64,000 nt of DNA from Triglochin maritima (GCA_963682175.1 OY821772.1:17600743-17664742), one strand, 5' to 3'; shown: positions 29,782-42,714, counted from the stretch's first letter. The notes: generated by a model from the letters alone, not told the origin. Numbers and translations: made by a program.

Positions 29782-32700
29782 TCAAAGTCTGCGTAAGCCT
29801 AAGGACTTCACATGAGATACAAACGAGTCCTTAGCTATGGCTTTGGTAAGAGGGTCAGCTACCATAAGACTAGTAGATACATGTCTTAACACAACTTCCT
29901 TTCTCGCTATGATGTCCTTCACAAAATGATACCTAACCTGTATATGTTTGGTCTTTCCATGATATTTGGGGTCTTTCACATAACAAAGGGCAGCCATGCT
30001 GTCACAATAGACAACAACAGGCTCATCAGATGTCTCTACAAGCCCAGTGTGTTGTAAGAACCTCCTCAACCAAACTGCCTCCTGTACTGCTGCAGAGCAT
30101 GCAACATACTCCGCTTCCATAGTCGACAAGGCTATACAAGTTTGCTTCTTGCTGGACCATGAGATGGCCCCATTAGCTAGCAAGAAAGCATAACCAGAGG
30201 TAGACTTCCTTTCATCAATGTCTCCAGCCCAATCGGTGTCACTATAGCCAATCAGGCGAAGATCTGATGCTTGGTAACACAGCATGTATTTACTCGTTCC
30301 TCTGAGGTATCTCATGATTCTCTTGACCGCCTTCCAGTGCTCCATGCTTGGGTTGGACTGGTATCGACTCACCATGCCCACAGCATAACAAATGTCTGGC
30401 CTAGTACACATCATAGCGTACATAAGGCTTCCCACAGCATTGGAGTATGGAACCTTGCTTATTTTGGCCTTCTCTTCAGGAGTCTCAGGATTCTTATCAA
30501 GGCTTAAGTGTAAACCCTTCTCAACAGGAGTTTCTATTGGTTTGCATTTGTCCATGTGGTATTCTTCAAGACGTTGTTAATATAAGTCTCTTGAGACAAT
30601 CCCAGAAGTCTCTTGGACCTATCTCTAACTATCTTGACACCAAGGACGTAGCTAGCTTCACCCATGTCCTTCATATCAAATGTGGAGGACAACCACTCTT
30701 TAGTGGATTTCAGCAACTCTTTGCTATTGCCAGTCATGAGTATGTCATCAACATACAAGGTCAGAATGACAAATTTACCATTGGATCTCTTAACGTACAC
30801 ACAGTGATCTTCCTCAACCATAGAGAACACATTCTCTGATATAGCTTGATGGAAGTGAATGTTCCACTGTCTAGACGCTTGTTTTAAGCCATACAAGGAC
30901 TTGTTGAGCTTGCACACTTTGCGCTCTTGTCCTTTGACTTCAAAACCTTGAGGTTGCTCCATATAGATCTCCTCCTCAAGTTCTCCATTGAGAAAAGCAG
31001 TCTTTACGTCCATTTGGTAAAGCTCTAAGTCCTTCTGAGCTACAATAGCTAGTAGAAGGCGGATGGAGGCAAACCTAACCACGGGTGAAAAGGTTTCCTC
31101 AAAATCCACGCCTTCTCTTTGGGTGTAGCCTTTAGCTACCAGTCTAGCCTTGAATCTATCAATAGATCCATCCGCCTTCCTCTTAATTTTGAGGATCCAC
31201 TTGGCCCCAATGGCCTTTCGGTTCGGCGGCAAGTCGACCAAGTCCCAGACTCGATTAACTTTCATCGACTCCAACTTTTCCTTTATATCTTCTAACCACT
31301 CTTTAGCATTTGGACCTTCCAAAGCCTCTTTAAAGGTCTCCGGTTCTTGCTCATCGATTACTGTCATCCCGGATGATTCATAATCAATTTCTTCTTGAGC
31401 TATCATGAGGGTCTCTTCCTCTAAGCGAAATCGCCTACGAGGAATGAGCCCGCGTTTACTTCGACGCAGATGGGTATCTGATGGCTCATCCTCCGTGAGA
31501 GCTATCGGATCCTCAATATTGCTGCTCCCACTAGGATCGACTGGTGGGACCTCATGTTCAACTTCCAGATCCTGATCCCGTGGAGTGGCAATGTCCTCAT
31601 CTTGTTGTTCAAAGAAGTCCACTGACTCTTTGATAGCTCCAGCAAGGGTTGGAAAATCATTTTCCAAGAATGTGGCATCCCTAGACTCTAGTTCTGTCCT
31701 TCTTTCATTCTCGTCTACCCCGATAAAAACATAACCTTTGGAGAAATCACTGTATTTTACAAAGATACACTTTTCCCTCTAGGTCCTTGTTTTCCAGATC
31801 GGTGACTAGTAGAATGAATGTATGTCGCGCATCCCCAAGGACGCAGCATACTAAAATCAGGCTTCCGTCCTGTCCATAACTCATACGGAGTTGAGGGAAA
31901 CGATTTTGTTGGAACTCTATTGAGGATATAGGCAGCAGTCATTAGAGTATCTCCCCAAAATGAAATTGGTAAGCTTGCATGCGCCATCATGGATCTAACC
32001 ATGTCTAGCAACGTTCTATTCCTTCTCTCGGCAACACCATTTTGCTGAGGAGTATAAGGCATAGTGAGTTGTCTAGATATCCCCTTTTCATCACATAACT
32101 CCTTAAACATTATGGAGAGATACTCACCACCTCTATCCGTTCTAAGAGTTTTTATCTTATTATCCAACTGATTCTCAACTAAGCTCATGAATTTCTTAAA
32201 ACATTCTAGAGCTTCTGACTTGTGAGAAATAAGATAAATATGACCATATCTCGTGAAGTCATCAATGAATGTGATGAAGTAACTTTGTCCATGTCTAGTA
32301 CGCACATTCAAAGGTCCATAAATATCTGAGTGAATTAGTTCTAAAGGAGAAGTAGCCCTAATGGCTTTTCCGAAGGGTTTTCTAGTTGCCTTTCCAGCTA
32401 GACAAGGTTCACAGGTCGGCAATTCAAATTTAGAGCATTCTCCTAATACCCCCTCCTTTGCCAACCTGTTCAGCCGGTCAACACCAATGTGACCTAGTCT
32501 AGCATGCCACATAACTGAATCATTATTCATGGAACTTTGGCTCACAAACGCACTAGCGTTATGATTGAAATCATAAATTGCATCCAACACAATAAAACCG
32601 TCAGAAAGAAAAGCATGTCCATAATAAATGTTAGAAAGGTATAAACTCATATCATTGTTCTCAAAAACAACTTTAAAACCATGTCTCATCAAGACAACAA

Positions 32701-33850
32701 CAGAAATAATATTTCGCCGTATAGCTGGTGCATACAACACATTGTGAAGTAATAGGATCCGGCCACTTCGCAAAGCCACTTTGCATGTGCCAACTCCAAG
32801 AACTTCAATGCTAGTGTTGTTTGCCATGTTTATTCGCCTCCCACTTGGAACACGGCGATATTCCACGAAGGCAGAACGATCCTTTGTTACGTGGTCCGTG
32901 GCACCTGAATCCACAATCCACACAGGAGAATGATCAGTGAGCATCACAGAACTAGTCACGTTACAATTTGAGGGATTACACGCAGTAATTACCTTTTGCT
33001 CAGTACACTCACGAGCAAAATGTCCAGTCTTTCGGCAGTTAAAACAAGTCACATTAGACTTAGCTTTCCCACCTCTGGATCCTCGAGGTCGTTTCTTTCC
33101 AGCTTTGTTTTCTGTTTTGTTTGCATTTGCACCCTTCTTGCCTTTAAAACCCTGAGCTCTATCTATTTTGCGCTTAAAGCCTGCACTCCTCCGAGGAGCG
33201 CCAGCCTCAGCAGCAAACACTTCAGTAAGAGGGGCTTCCGCAAGCATGCGGTCCTCCTCCAGCTCTAGGTGTTTTGCGGCCTGGTCAAATGTCATGATGT
33301 CATCAGCATGGGTCAGATGGACCTTCATATGCTCCCAACTCTTCGAAGGCAATAATCTGATGAGAGCAGACACTTTCTCCTCATCGGTCTTAGCACGACC
33401 GACAACGCTCAACTCGCTAATCATGTTTGACATTGTGGTAATATGCTGCCTCATTGTGTGACCTTGGCGTATTTTATACCCATCAAACATAAGCCCAAAC
33501 GGACGGGCCCTTGTGACGGAGGTCACTCCGTACTGAAACTTCACAGCTTCCCACAAGGCCTTTGCAGTTCGAAACTTTTCGAACCGCAGTAACATATCGT
33601 CCCTCATTGAACTTAGAATTGTGATTCGAGCAATTCGGTCTTTCTTTTTTCATGCATTATAAACATCCAAGTTTCTGCGATGTTGCGTAGTATTCCCCTC
33701 CTCGGGGGGAGACATAGATTGGTTTATGTTTTCTAACATGTCCTGATCCTCTAAGTGATACTCAATTTTATGATGCCACAGATCGTAATTTCTTTCATTG
33801 AGTTTATCTCCTCGAGTCAGATCAGCGACAATGCTTTTGGAAGCAGCCAT
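29782..33850 (-). pseudogene. Copia-1 gag-pol (three lesions)
   Basis: The ATG at 33850 (MAASKSIV) opens gag. A CCHC knuckle CFNC....H....C lies at 33005-33046, protease DSGATDHV at ~32888-32911, and integrase with HARLGH and CEPC followed by LIHSDIYGP and the second Asp in [12 protein letters not shown] follows with YVDDILMTG (~30740), and RNase H with TDWAGDIDERKSTSG and STMEAEY. Lesions are a TGA at 33650-33652 and 1-base losses in A-runs near 31790 and 30555. Gag has the UBN2-type fold sequence of Tnt1-like elements. Apart from these lesions the coding sequence is complete. Confidence 0.93.
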
Positions 33851-35644
33851 AAAGAATGTAGGACAATCAAAATACATAGTGATACATGAGTTCTAGCATA
33901 AAATATAACGAGCTACAATAGTCATAAAAAAAATAAACTGACTTAATAGCTATAGCATTTAGACCAAAAGAAAACATATAGCATTCGATCAAATCCTCAT
34001 GCAATAGTTAGGAAAGCCATTTTACTAATGTAGATATTGAGCTCCATCATGATTTAATGACCCAAAAAAAACGTTTTAAATCATGGTAAATCAGCAAATA
34101 AGAAAGATATTTGCCACTGGTTGCAAGGTGATTCACACAAAACACTTCCCCATTAGGGATTTAGCCTCGTCAACGGGAACCTGCATGAGTCTTATAGCAA
34201 TAATATCGCAATAATAAAAATAAAGGAGCCCCTCGTCTCCTTAGGGCAATAAACAGTCCACAATCCATAATTATTACAGTCCATAATTATTACAGTCCAT
34301 AAATATTACAGCCCATTGCGATAACTATTGCAAATGGAAATAAATGAATGAAATTACGCTTATCTCTCAATAAGGCAGTAAATCAAATCAGCAATCATTC
34401 ATTCCACATAGCCACAATCTTTCCATACGTAAGCACAATCCGACGTATGAAAAAAATACCATAAAGTGTGCACCTCATTCAAACAATAAGGAAGTAATGC
34501 ATAAGTAAACAATGCATGAATGGGGCACAAAAATAGGCAAAAAAACGTGTTAGGTAATGACAACCAATCTCCACAATAATCATTCTCAAAAAACAATTTT
34601 TTTCTTCTTTCCCTAATCAATATAATCATGATAGCACAAAATTATCCTACTTTGATTAGGAAAGAAAAATCCGAAATTATATGGTGGAGAGTAACACATA
34701 TTTTTGCATCAAAGGAAAGCATCCAAACATATTTTTAAGGCAATAAAATTCCAGCCCATAATATCTCCCAAAAATTTCAGAATTAGCCAATCTTTCCATA
34801 ATCAATATAAGCATGCAATCAACAATAATTATGCTACTTGTAATGGAAACAAAAATTCGAAATTCTTTGGTGGATGGCATCACACATATGCACATTTGAT
34901 GAAAAGGAAATATTTCAAATGAAATGCATGCAATCATTCCAAAAGAAATCCGAAAATCCTTAATGAGATTAACATATATGTGCATTCAATCATTAAGGAA
35001 ATATTTCAAATGAAATGCATGCAATTATTCCAAAAGAAATCCGAAATATCCTTAATGAGATTAACATATATGTGCATTCAATATTCATGTATGTGCATGA
35101 TTTTGCAATCAACATCTAATCCTAGATGCATGCACATGAGATTATACATGAATAAGGCAACAAGCATCTAACCTTAGATGTATGTACAAGAGTTTTTAAA
35201 AAAAATGCACAATCAAATCATACCATCCGAAATATATGATCACATTATATGATACAATCAATAATTAACTCTTGTAAAATTATCATCATATTTCAAATAA
35301 CATATATGCGCAAATAATCAAGAATAAACCAACTCTAGCCGCAAGCTTTGGTTGAAAGAAATATGCGCAACAAACATAGATTAACATGTAACTCTAGGTA
35401 CATACATAAAGTGAAATCTAAGCTATGCTCAAGAATGAAAAAATGATGAAACTTGTAATACAATTCGCATGTAATGAAATGAATCAAGAAAACACATGCG
35501 CAAGGGTGAGAAAAATGCCATCAAACCCTAGGCGCATGATGAAGAAAAAAAAACTACACATGTATGCGAATTCTCTCAACAACTACCGAAATGATTTCAA
35601 CATATATGAAATAAGAAAGTGCTCAAAAAATTCGGAGGTGACCA
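33851..35644 (-). other. AT-rich leader of Copia-1 with internal repeats
   Basis: Non-coding. A ~17-base unit AGTCCATAATTATTAC repeats three times (34253-34310). A ~190-base segment recurs loosely (34600-34700 against 34790-34900). A 91-base tandem duplication spans ~34906-35088 (both copies contain TTTCAAATGAAATGCATGCA). Confidence 0.7.
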
Positions 35645-35661
35645 AGATGGCTCTGGTACCA
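35645..35661 (-). other. Primer binding site (initiator-Met type), Copia-1
   Basis: Minus strand TTGGTACCAGAGCCATC, next to the 5' LTR end TGCTAACA. It matches the copia consensus TGGTATCAGAGCC with one mismatch. Confidence 0.85.
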
Positions 35662-35662
35662 A

Positions 35663-36052
35663 TGTTAGCAATCTACGATTGAATCTACAGGTTCAGAATT
35701 ACCTTTGGTGGAGAGAACCTGTGGCAGCGGAATGGATCGACGATCACCTCACGGAATCCTCTGGAGCACCGGTCGGTCTTCTACTCTCTTGGAGAAGAAG
35801 CACAAGTCCACAACCCAAGAGTCTACGGATTGGCTTGGTGGATGTGGAGGGACGAATGGGAGAGAGAGGGAGAGGGCGGCTAGGGTTAGGGTGGAGGCTA
35901 GGGTTTGCACACAAGAAATTAGTCCATCCAATGGGAGGCTCCCCTCCTTATATAGATGGCCCCACCCTAAACCCTAATGTGCAGCCAATGAGAGTGCGCC
36001 ACGTGTCAGTGCTTGGGGCAAACATCATCTTAATCCTTAGATTAATCCAATA
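35663..36052 (-). repeat. 5' LTR of Copia-1
   Basis: 390 bases, five differences from 28133-28522 by eye. It contains the promoter cluster at 35947-36008. Confidence 0.94.
35880..36008 (-). promoter_or_regulatory. Promoter of Copia-1: G-box, CCAAT, telo-box, TATA
   Basis: Minus-strand order: ACACGTGGC (~36000-36008), ATTGG box, TTAGGGTTTAGGGT (35964-35977), TATATAAGG (~35948-35956). Two further telo-box-like AAACCCTAG / ACCCTAACCCTAG segments lie downstream in the transcribed part (35880-35908). Confidence 0.6.
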
Positions 36053-36150
36053 CTGGGTTGCTTACCAAGAGTAAAGATGTTGAAATCCGATGTGAGGTTT
36101 CCAAAAGACAACATCATCAAGCCATTGCGACAATTGATCAAAGCATTAGA
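36053..36150 (-). pseudogene. Element 3 protease-region fragment
   Basis: Minus-strand reading gives LINCRNGLMMLSFGNLTSDF and then FNIFTLGKQP, which fits the region after the protease in Athila-like pol. It is the other side of the copia insertion (36053-36057 CTGGG) and is cut off at 36151 by a gypsy LTR. Confidence 0.55.
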
Positions 36151-38970
36151 TGTAAGACCCGGTTTCCCGTTATAATATTAATATATATATATACCAACTC
36201 TCCTATGTTACACATAATTTGGTACTTAGAAAATTAAATTGTGTTATGGCATGTTGGGTTGAGCTGATTTGATCGGATTGCTTATTGGTCTATCGGGTGC
36301 GACACATCGGGCTTGTGCACGGTGAGTTCACTCAATCGACTTAATTTGGGTCCTGGTGAGTGTGGAGACGGTTTGGGCTGAGCCCAGGTTGGGGATGGCG
36401 TGGAAGTTGAAGGGGGCTTGGGAGTTACACGCATCTTTCAAGGGAGGCTTTTGGGTGTCCTTGCTGGTGCCACCTTTGGCAAGTCTTGAAGTGGCTTGAT
36501 AGCTAGGAAATTGCAGAGTTGTATGCAATCTATAAAGCTCTTCCTGCCATCCTCTTCCTCTCTTTTCCATCCACACACACATCACTCCAGACCACCCATC
36601 CCTTCCTCTCCAGAGGATTGGTGGGCTGATCTCCGGCGAGTTGGGAGCAACGTCTAGTGCAGCCTTTTGCGGCTAGAAGAAGAGTTGATGGGCAGAATCT
36701 CCAGGAAAGCTCAACCAATCTTCCTTGCTGATCAGGTATGCTCCTGGACCCTTAGTGTAATACGAAGTATGGAGTGTTGGATGGAGATTAGTCCAGCACT
36801 AATAGGGTGGTCGGTCTAAGGTTTGGAGTTGCACAAGTGGAGATCTACCCGATCGGGTGGGCTGTGGTGCACTCTCCAGATTTTCAGAGGTTGGCTGAGC
36901 ATCTCCCTCTCTACCACGATTCTTGACTCATGATTTCCTTGGTGGTTTGTTGGAAAAACCAGAGGTGAAGAGGCTGGGCCGTGGAGAGCTATCAGGGGAG
37001 GGATTTTGCATGCATGTTGCGCTACTTGTTAATCACCTTGTGATGTTTTTTCTTGTGAGCTTGCAGATGTAATACTTGTGCGTGATATTGTGATCATGTC
37101 CAGATATGTATACATGAGATGTTTTCTGATATTATATCACATATTTATGTGTTATTTCATGAGTTTAGTCAGATATCATTTGTAGGACTCGTTGCTGATT
37201 TATGCTCTTATGTCCATGCATGATCTAGCTAATAGGTCTAGATAATATTGCATGAATCGTTCTGATTTTAGTCCAGTAATGATCAACAAACATATATGCT
37301 CTGATTTGTCAATCCCCTATGATATATTCATGACATTCCATCTGAAAATAAGTCGCATATTTTCATCTAGATGTTAATGCAACAGGTATAGTTGCCTGTC
37401 TCGACTTGAATATTGCGATGAGTTAATCCAATCTGATTTTATTCAAACCATGTTTAGCTCATGTGTATGATCTGATTTTTGGTATGACTTAACTGATATA
37501 TCTTGTTATGCTCTCACGTGAGACTAAATTAGGATTCATCTATGATCTATGCTATTCATACTATGACGTCTAGTATTGTGCAAATCTACAAGCATGTATA
37601 TCAATATATCTGTATCGACTATGAAGGTACTTAGACTCCTGATTTCAGAGGCATGTTTTATATATAGGACTACTGATACATTTATGAATTAATTCCTATC
37701 CATCTTATCTCTGACTATGTTCGGGACCATAAGTTCTAATGCATGTGTGTTCTCAAATTTATGGTGTATGCTATTGATTACCTGTAGTGGTTGATCATCA
37801 TGTATTCTGTTGTTGTACATGTTTTGTTATTCTGTTACTACCGATATATCACTGATATGAGGTGTTGTGTTGTGATTGTGGTTGACCCTTAGGATATCAG
37901 ACCTTATGACATCCTTATCATGACCCGTAGATGACTCGATGTGTTGTTTACCTTGAATTGCCAATCCGAGTATGATTGCTTGCTAATTTTGGTTGGTTTT
38001 CTGTTTAGAATGTTCTGATTTTGCTTCGTCAGGGCTGTTAGGAGGGTATCCGGATACTCTTCCTTGAGCTCGTTCTGTAGCTTGTAGCTGCATTAGACTT
38101 TAGATGCTTAAGTAGCTTGCATTGCATTTAATCAGATTAATAATTCTGGGCACATTCTGTTTTCCGGGCCGACGGGCCACGAGTGGGTCCTCTAGCTCCA
38201 AAGGCCATTCGCATAAGACCTTCACGTTGGGAGGCCAGGCATAAGATAAGTCCTGGGCAGGCGCGCAGCCATTCTGTCTCAGGGTAGGTATTCCCAAGTT
38301 CGCGATGACACCATGTAGGTCACTTGCCACGAATTGGGACACTTATCCGGCGCACCACTTTGTGCCGAGCGGTGGGTCACTGTCGAGTGACCACCTTTGA
38401 CCAGCGAGGCTGGTGTTCTGGTTCCTCTCGAGGAATGGGTTCGGGTACGCCCGACCGGCGTGGCTTATGGAGTCGTAGCCTTTTGTTGCACTTGGTGTTT
38501 TCTGTTATGTTTTGGATGCTTTTGTCTTAATTAGACTCCATGTATAATTCTGTAAAACATTGTTTTGGCCAGGAACATACTGAGTTTTCTTAATTGAAAA
38601 CTCACGCAATTGTTAATGCGGTGCTTGCAGGTACTTAGGTTCCCACTGGGCAGACTAGACGAGTGTCGAAGATTCTGTACACGAGGGACATGTCGACCAG
38701 ATTCTTCAATTCGTCCTTGCTTCCACATTATTTATGATGTATTTCCCTTTTGAACTCGATGTAATGTATTTGACCTTGTTGCCATATATGGATAGTCTCT
38801 CACTTTTTAGTTATGTTTTATGTTAGTCTATCCATGTATGATCTCTCTACGTATTGTCGAGTCATTTGTTTGGTCTGTCTTTTGTAACTCCTTCGATCGT
38901 CACGGAGGTCTCTAATCGCGACACTTGTAGTCTTTCCCAGTGTGCGTACCCACGAGATCGGGGGTGTTAC
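36151..38970 (+). repeat. Gypsy-type (Tekay/Del-like) LTR nested in element 3
   Basis: Starts TGTAAGACCC and ends GGGGTGTTACA, followed by TTGGAATTAGAGTGG, a degenerate Met-type primer site. It shares blocks with the split LTR 7149-18547. An AT microsatellite is at 36178-36191. No coding interior is attached. Confidence 0.6.
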
Positions 38971-39316
38971 AACTTGGAATTAGAGTGGACAGACTGGACG
39001 AGTGTCGAAGCATCTGTACACGAGGGACATGTCGACCAGATTCTTCAATCTGTCCTTGCTTCCGCATTATTTATGATGTATTTCCCTTTTGAACTCGATG
39101 TAATGTATTTGACCTTGTTGCCATATATGGATAGTCTCTCACTTTTTAGTTGTGTTTTATGTTAGTCTATCCATGTATGATCTCTCTACGTATTGTCGAG
39201 TCATTTGTTTGGTCTGTCTTTTGTAACTCCTTCGATCGTCACGGAGGTCTCTAATCGCGACACTTGTAGTCTTTCCCAGTTGTGCGTACCCACGAGATCG
39301 GGGGCGTTACAACTTG
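38637..39316 (+). repeat. ~340-base tandem duplication of the LTR 3' end
   Basis: Copies 38637-38976 and 38977-39316 both contain TACACGAGGGACATGTCGAC, CTCTCTACGTATTGTCGAG and the GTTACAACTTG end. The offset is 339-340 bases, with few differences. The first copy ends the LTR. The second appears to be another LTR end without its 5' part. Confidence 0.8.
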
Positions 39317-39506
39317 TACAAAATCTGAAGACTCTCCAGTGGGGCAACTTGCCCAAACCCTGTTGGTAAATTCTTGTCTTTAGAATTGCATTCTGATAGT
39401 GATAGATCATTCTGGAATGTTTGGGAGTTCCTTGTTGTTTGTTTGTTTCTAGTCTTGTTGCGAAGACGTTGTTGATTTTTGGGCTACGCACTACTTCATC
39501 TCGGAG
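39317..39506. other. Unassigned junction sequence
   Basis: 190 bases between the duplicated LTR end and a truncated family A LTR. No ORF or repeat is recognised. Confidence 0.3.
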
Positions 39507-40592
39507 AGGTTATTAGTCTCATACCGGGGGATTGTCTCGGATTACCTTTTTCTATGGCTATAAATAGAACTCCTCCTCCATTGTATTCTACCCATTGCTT
39601 GGTGGCATTCTCTCTACTTGGAGTAAGCCTTGAAGCAAAACTCAAGGTGGAGGAGAGTGCTACCTTCAATGTGAGTCATTTTAATAAAATAATTGTTGTT
39701 AGTTTCTTTTAATCTTGTCTTTTAATTCTTGCATGCTTCTTTAGTTTTACTTTCCTTTCCTTTTAGCTTCTTTAATATCTCTTGCTTGCTTAGGTTAATT
39801 TCATTTCAGTATAATGTTTCATTTTGTTAATGTAGTTAGTGTAATGAGTAGTGAGTAGTTTCATCCGCATTTGGGGGTGGAGAAATATGTGATATGATAA
39901 TGTGATGTATTTGGTGTGTGTTATCTTAATCCCTTGAGCCTTATATGATTTCCATAACCATCTAATGGGATTTCACTCTTGTCTTTGATATGCTAATGCT
40001 CTTGAATGAAGCTTAGCTTACGCTTAGATTAGTGGACCTATTTTATGGGGAATGATAAGGTGAGGATATGGATGGAATTTATAAAGGAAACATGACATGT
40101 AGTTGCATGTGCTCTTGTTGCCTTTACCTTGGTTAATGCCTTGTATGTTTTAATGATAATATCATATCTTATTTCATGTGGAGGTATAGTGGGGTGTGGT
40201 CTTTATACATGAGTTCATTTAGCTTCATTCCAATTATTGTCTTGTATGTTTTAATGATATTGGGTTATCTTATTTCATGTGGAGGCAAAGTTGGATTTAG
40301 TTTTATGATTTTCATGCACTACATGTTGTAATGAGCTTGATTGAACACACACACATACACGTATCTTTGTATTCACACTCTTTTCTCTACCCCCTATGGG
40401 GTTTAGTTTTATTGCTTATCTTCCATTTCCTTTTGCATTTTAGTGTAGTTTAGTGTAATCAATCTTTATCTCCTTTCTTTCTCACTCGCCTTCGAACAAA
40501 CTAAAGTCGACACACCTCCCTGTGGATCGACCCGTATTTACCACCGCTTCAACGCGGCCGTGCAATTGCGGTTAATTAAAACGTATCAATCA
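39507..40592 (+). repeat. Truncated family A-like LTR, inserted against element 3 gag
   Basis: Starts inside the LTR at TCATACCGGGGG, so ~470 bases of the 5' end are missing. It contains TATA at 39559-39566 and the ~100-base-spaced TTGTATGTTTTAATGAT repeats seen in element 2. It ends with hairpin 40544-40557 and TCAATCA at 40592. The 3' end is intact and abuts the gag fragment at 40593. Confidence 0.75.
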
Positions 40593-41628
40593 GTATCCCT
40601 TGGAGTGTAAGTGCATTGCAAGTCATCATGGCCCGTATGTCCACACCTACTAAACCCAGGAGTAGCGACCTGAGCTACAGGAGCTCGGTCCAACTCTAAA
40701 CTCCCAATCCTTTGCATAAGAGCAGCCAATTTCGCCTCAGACGTGATAGTTGACTCAACTTGATATGATCCAGCCCGACCAGAAGACCTTGCGGCTGGTG
40801 GCTCTCTCATGGTGTCCCACTCAAAGGTACGTTCAGCCATTAACTCAAAAGTGTCACATGCCTCATTGATGGGTTTCATTTGGAAATCACCCTGACACAT
40901 CGACTCCAACAATGTGCATGTGTTGTAGTTGAGGCCCCCATAAATAATCTGGCACAACTTCCATAACTCAACTCCATGATGAGGGCACTGCTGAAGAAGG
41001 TCCTTCAACCTCTCAAAGAAAGCATGAAAAGATTCGGTCTCAGTCTGATACATTTGATGTATCTGGTGCCGTATCTGTTGTGTTTTCCTTTGAGGGAAGA
41101 ATGTCTTCAGAAATACGGTCACAAAGCTATACATCCATTTCCTCGCGTTATCCTTCAACGCGAAAGAAATCATCCTCAATCAGACTGAATCCTCATCAAG
41201 TTGTTGAAGCTTGAACATGGAGCATACTTCCTCGAATTCACGTATAAAAATATACGGATCCTCCTTCTTGGCAGTGAAGGTAGGAAGCATGCTGACATAT
41301 TGAAGTTTCGGGTCATAGTTGTTCCCGTGAGCTGGGGGAAGAACTATGCAAGAAGTCTGCGCGGCCCGAACAGGATGTGTCCGCTCCCACAAAGTCATCG
41401 GTCTATCTGTTGAGCTAAAGGTGGTGGTGCACCAAGAACTCGATCATAATCGAATCCCTCTTCCTCTCGAGTCAGAGGAGGAGGAGGGGAAGGAGGTCTA
41501 CGTGGTGGTGGGAGCGGACCGAGGTAATCCATGTATGGAATCCGGTCTCCCCCGTCACGACGAGAAGACTCGACCTCACGCTCCAAAGGAGCACGAGGCA
41601 GAGATGGCCGATCACCTAGATCGTTCAT
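40593..41628 (-). pseudogene. Element 3 gag remnant (capsid plus CCHC-like knuckle)
   Basis: The ATG at 41628 (MNDLGDRP) lies where elements 1, 2 and 4 start their ORF. A proline-rich stretch follows. After a frame change near 41397 comes the capsid region typical of Athila/Tat Gag (EDPYIFIREFEEVC, KDNARKWMYS, FFPQRKTQQIR, FHAFFERLKDLLQQCPHHG). Near the end MREPPAAR, APVAQVATPG and CGHTGHDDLQC precede the interruption at 40593. A TGA at 41180-41182 lies in frame. The knuckle's first Cys is replaced (FSRC). This is the reference for what the non-autonomous ORFs have lost. Confidence 0.88.
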
Positions 41629-42714
41629 CTCAAAAAAATGTACTCTCTCAAGTCGAGCGCTCTCACAAGAACAAGCCCAACCTCGCATAAAAACAATCGT
41701 CTCGACTCTAAAAAAACACACAACAGAAGGTGTACTCAGAGGAGGAGACAACTCGTACAATATAGATGAGGAGAGGACTCAGATGAGGAGGGAAGAATCC
41801 CTAGAGCTAGCGAGGGTAGTTGGTGACGGTAGAAGCCTAATCTAGCAAGCATAGCTCAAACAATGTATGGATATAGGTCCTTAGGCTAGACGATGCCTAA
41901 CTTTGAGGTCACTAGTCTCAACACACCTCACCTCCCTACAACGAAGACCACAATGCCCAGCAAGTGATACAAGATCCGGAGATCCAGTACCTCCTACTAT
42001 CGACAAGGCAGACGATGCCGATCAGGTCATGACAGTCTCGACTAGATTACTCTCCTACTTCATCCAAAATCCTTAGGGCCAATGTCTACTTCCTTTTAGA
42101 ATTAAGGCTTTTATTAAGAGTGATTTTTGGGGTCAAAGAAAGGGTGATGAAATCCCCTACCTTATCTTTTATGGGACAACCCCTCCTTAGTAGTGTTTTG
42201 ATCCTAAATCTAGCAATCAACTCTCCAATCAAACGCTCAACTCACTCTTGTCTCGATGCACCTTACTAACTAATGCATGATCTAAACATGCATGAATGAG
42301 AGAATTGGGTGCATGTACACCAGCAATCAACAACAAAAATGTAAAGCAAAGAAAAGACAAATGCGTGCAAGGTATACAAATGATGCATGACCTAAATGGC
42401 AATCAATCTATTCTTTTGCTTTGAGTTTTAAGGTCCAAGTTGATTTAAGGGGATTGATTTTTAATCTGGGAGCAAACTATAAGTCACAACATGCAAGATT
42501 GTGCTCCCAGACAACTACACTGAAAAACACAACAACCAGACCAAAAATGGGAGAAAGTGAAGCTCACCAGGCCGCCAATTGGCGGTCACGGTTGAGTTTT
42601 TTGCTCTTCAATTTCTCCAGTCACCTCCCCTTGATCCGCAGGATTCCTGAAAGAAATGAAAACTGAAAAATAAAACCACTCGAATCGTCCAAACCAAAGT
42701 CTGGACAGAACACC
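41629..42714 (-). other. 5' leader of element 3
   Basis: Non-coding and collinear with the leaders of elements 1 and 2. One palindrome GGCCGCCAATTGGCGGTC at 42570-42587, ~130 bases after the primer site. Confidence 0.75.
42570..42587 (-). repeat. Leader palindrome, element 3
   Basis: GACCGCCAATTGGCGGCC on the minus strand, self-complementary over 16 of its 18 bases, with identical core to the element 2 U3 palindrome at 13971-13988. Confidence 0.7.

Larger units (their letters stand above)
28133..36052 (-). mobile_element. Copia-1: nearly intact Ty1/copia element, nested in element 3
   Basis: 7.92 kb with 390-base LTRs (28133-28522, 35663-36052) that differ at only five positions by my count, so it is young. 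The initiator-Met-type primer site lies at 35645-35661 and the polypurine tract at 28523-28535. The long ORF region 29782-33850 has gag, protease, integrase, RT and RNase H in copia order, broken by one stop and two 1-base shifts. It lies in the protease-to-RT part of element 3 pol. Confidence 0.94.

Noticed and set aside
35880..35977. TTAGGGTTTAGGGT and related runs as interstitial telomere
   Set aside because: Only one to two units each, embedded at fixed places in both LTRs next to a TATA box. Better read as telo-box promoter sequence.
41346..41845. Plus-strand 104-114 codon frames over element 3 gag
   Set aside because: Antisense shadows of the proline-rich Gag N-terminus.
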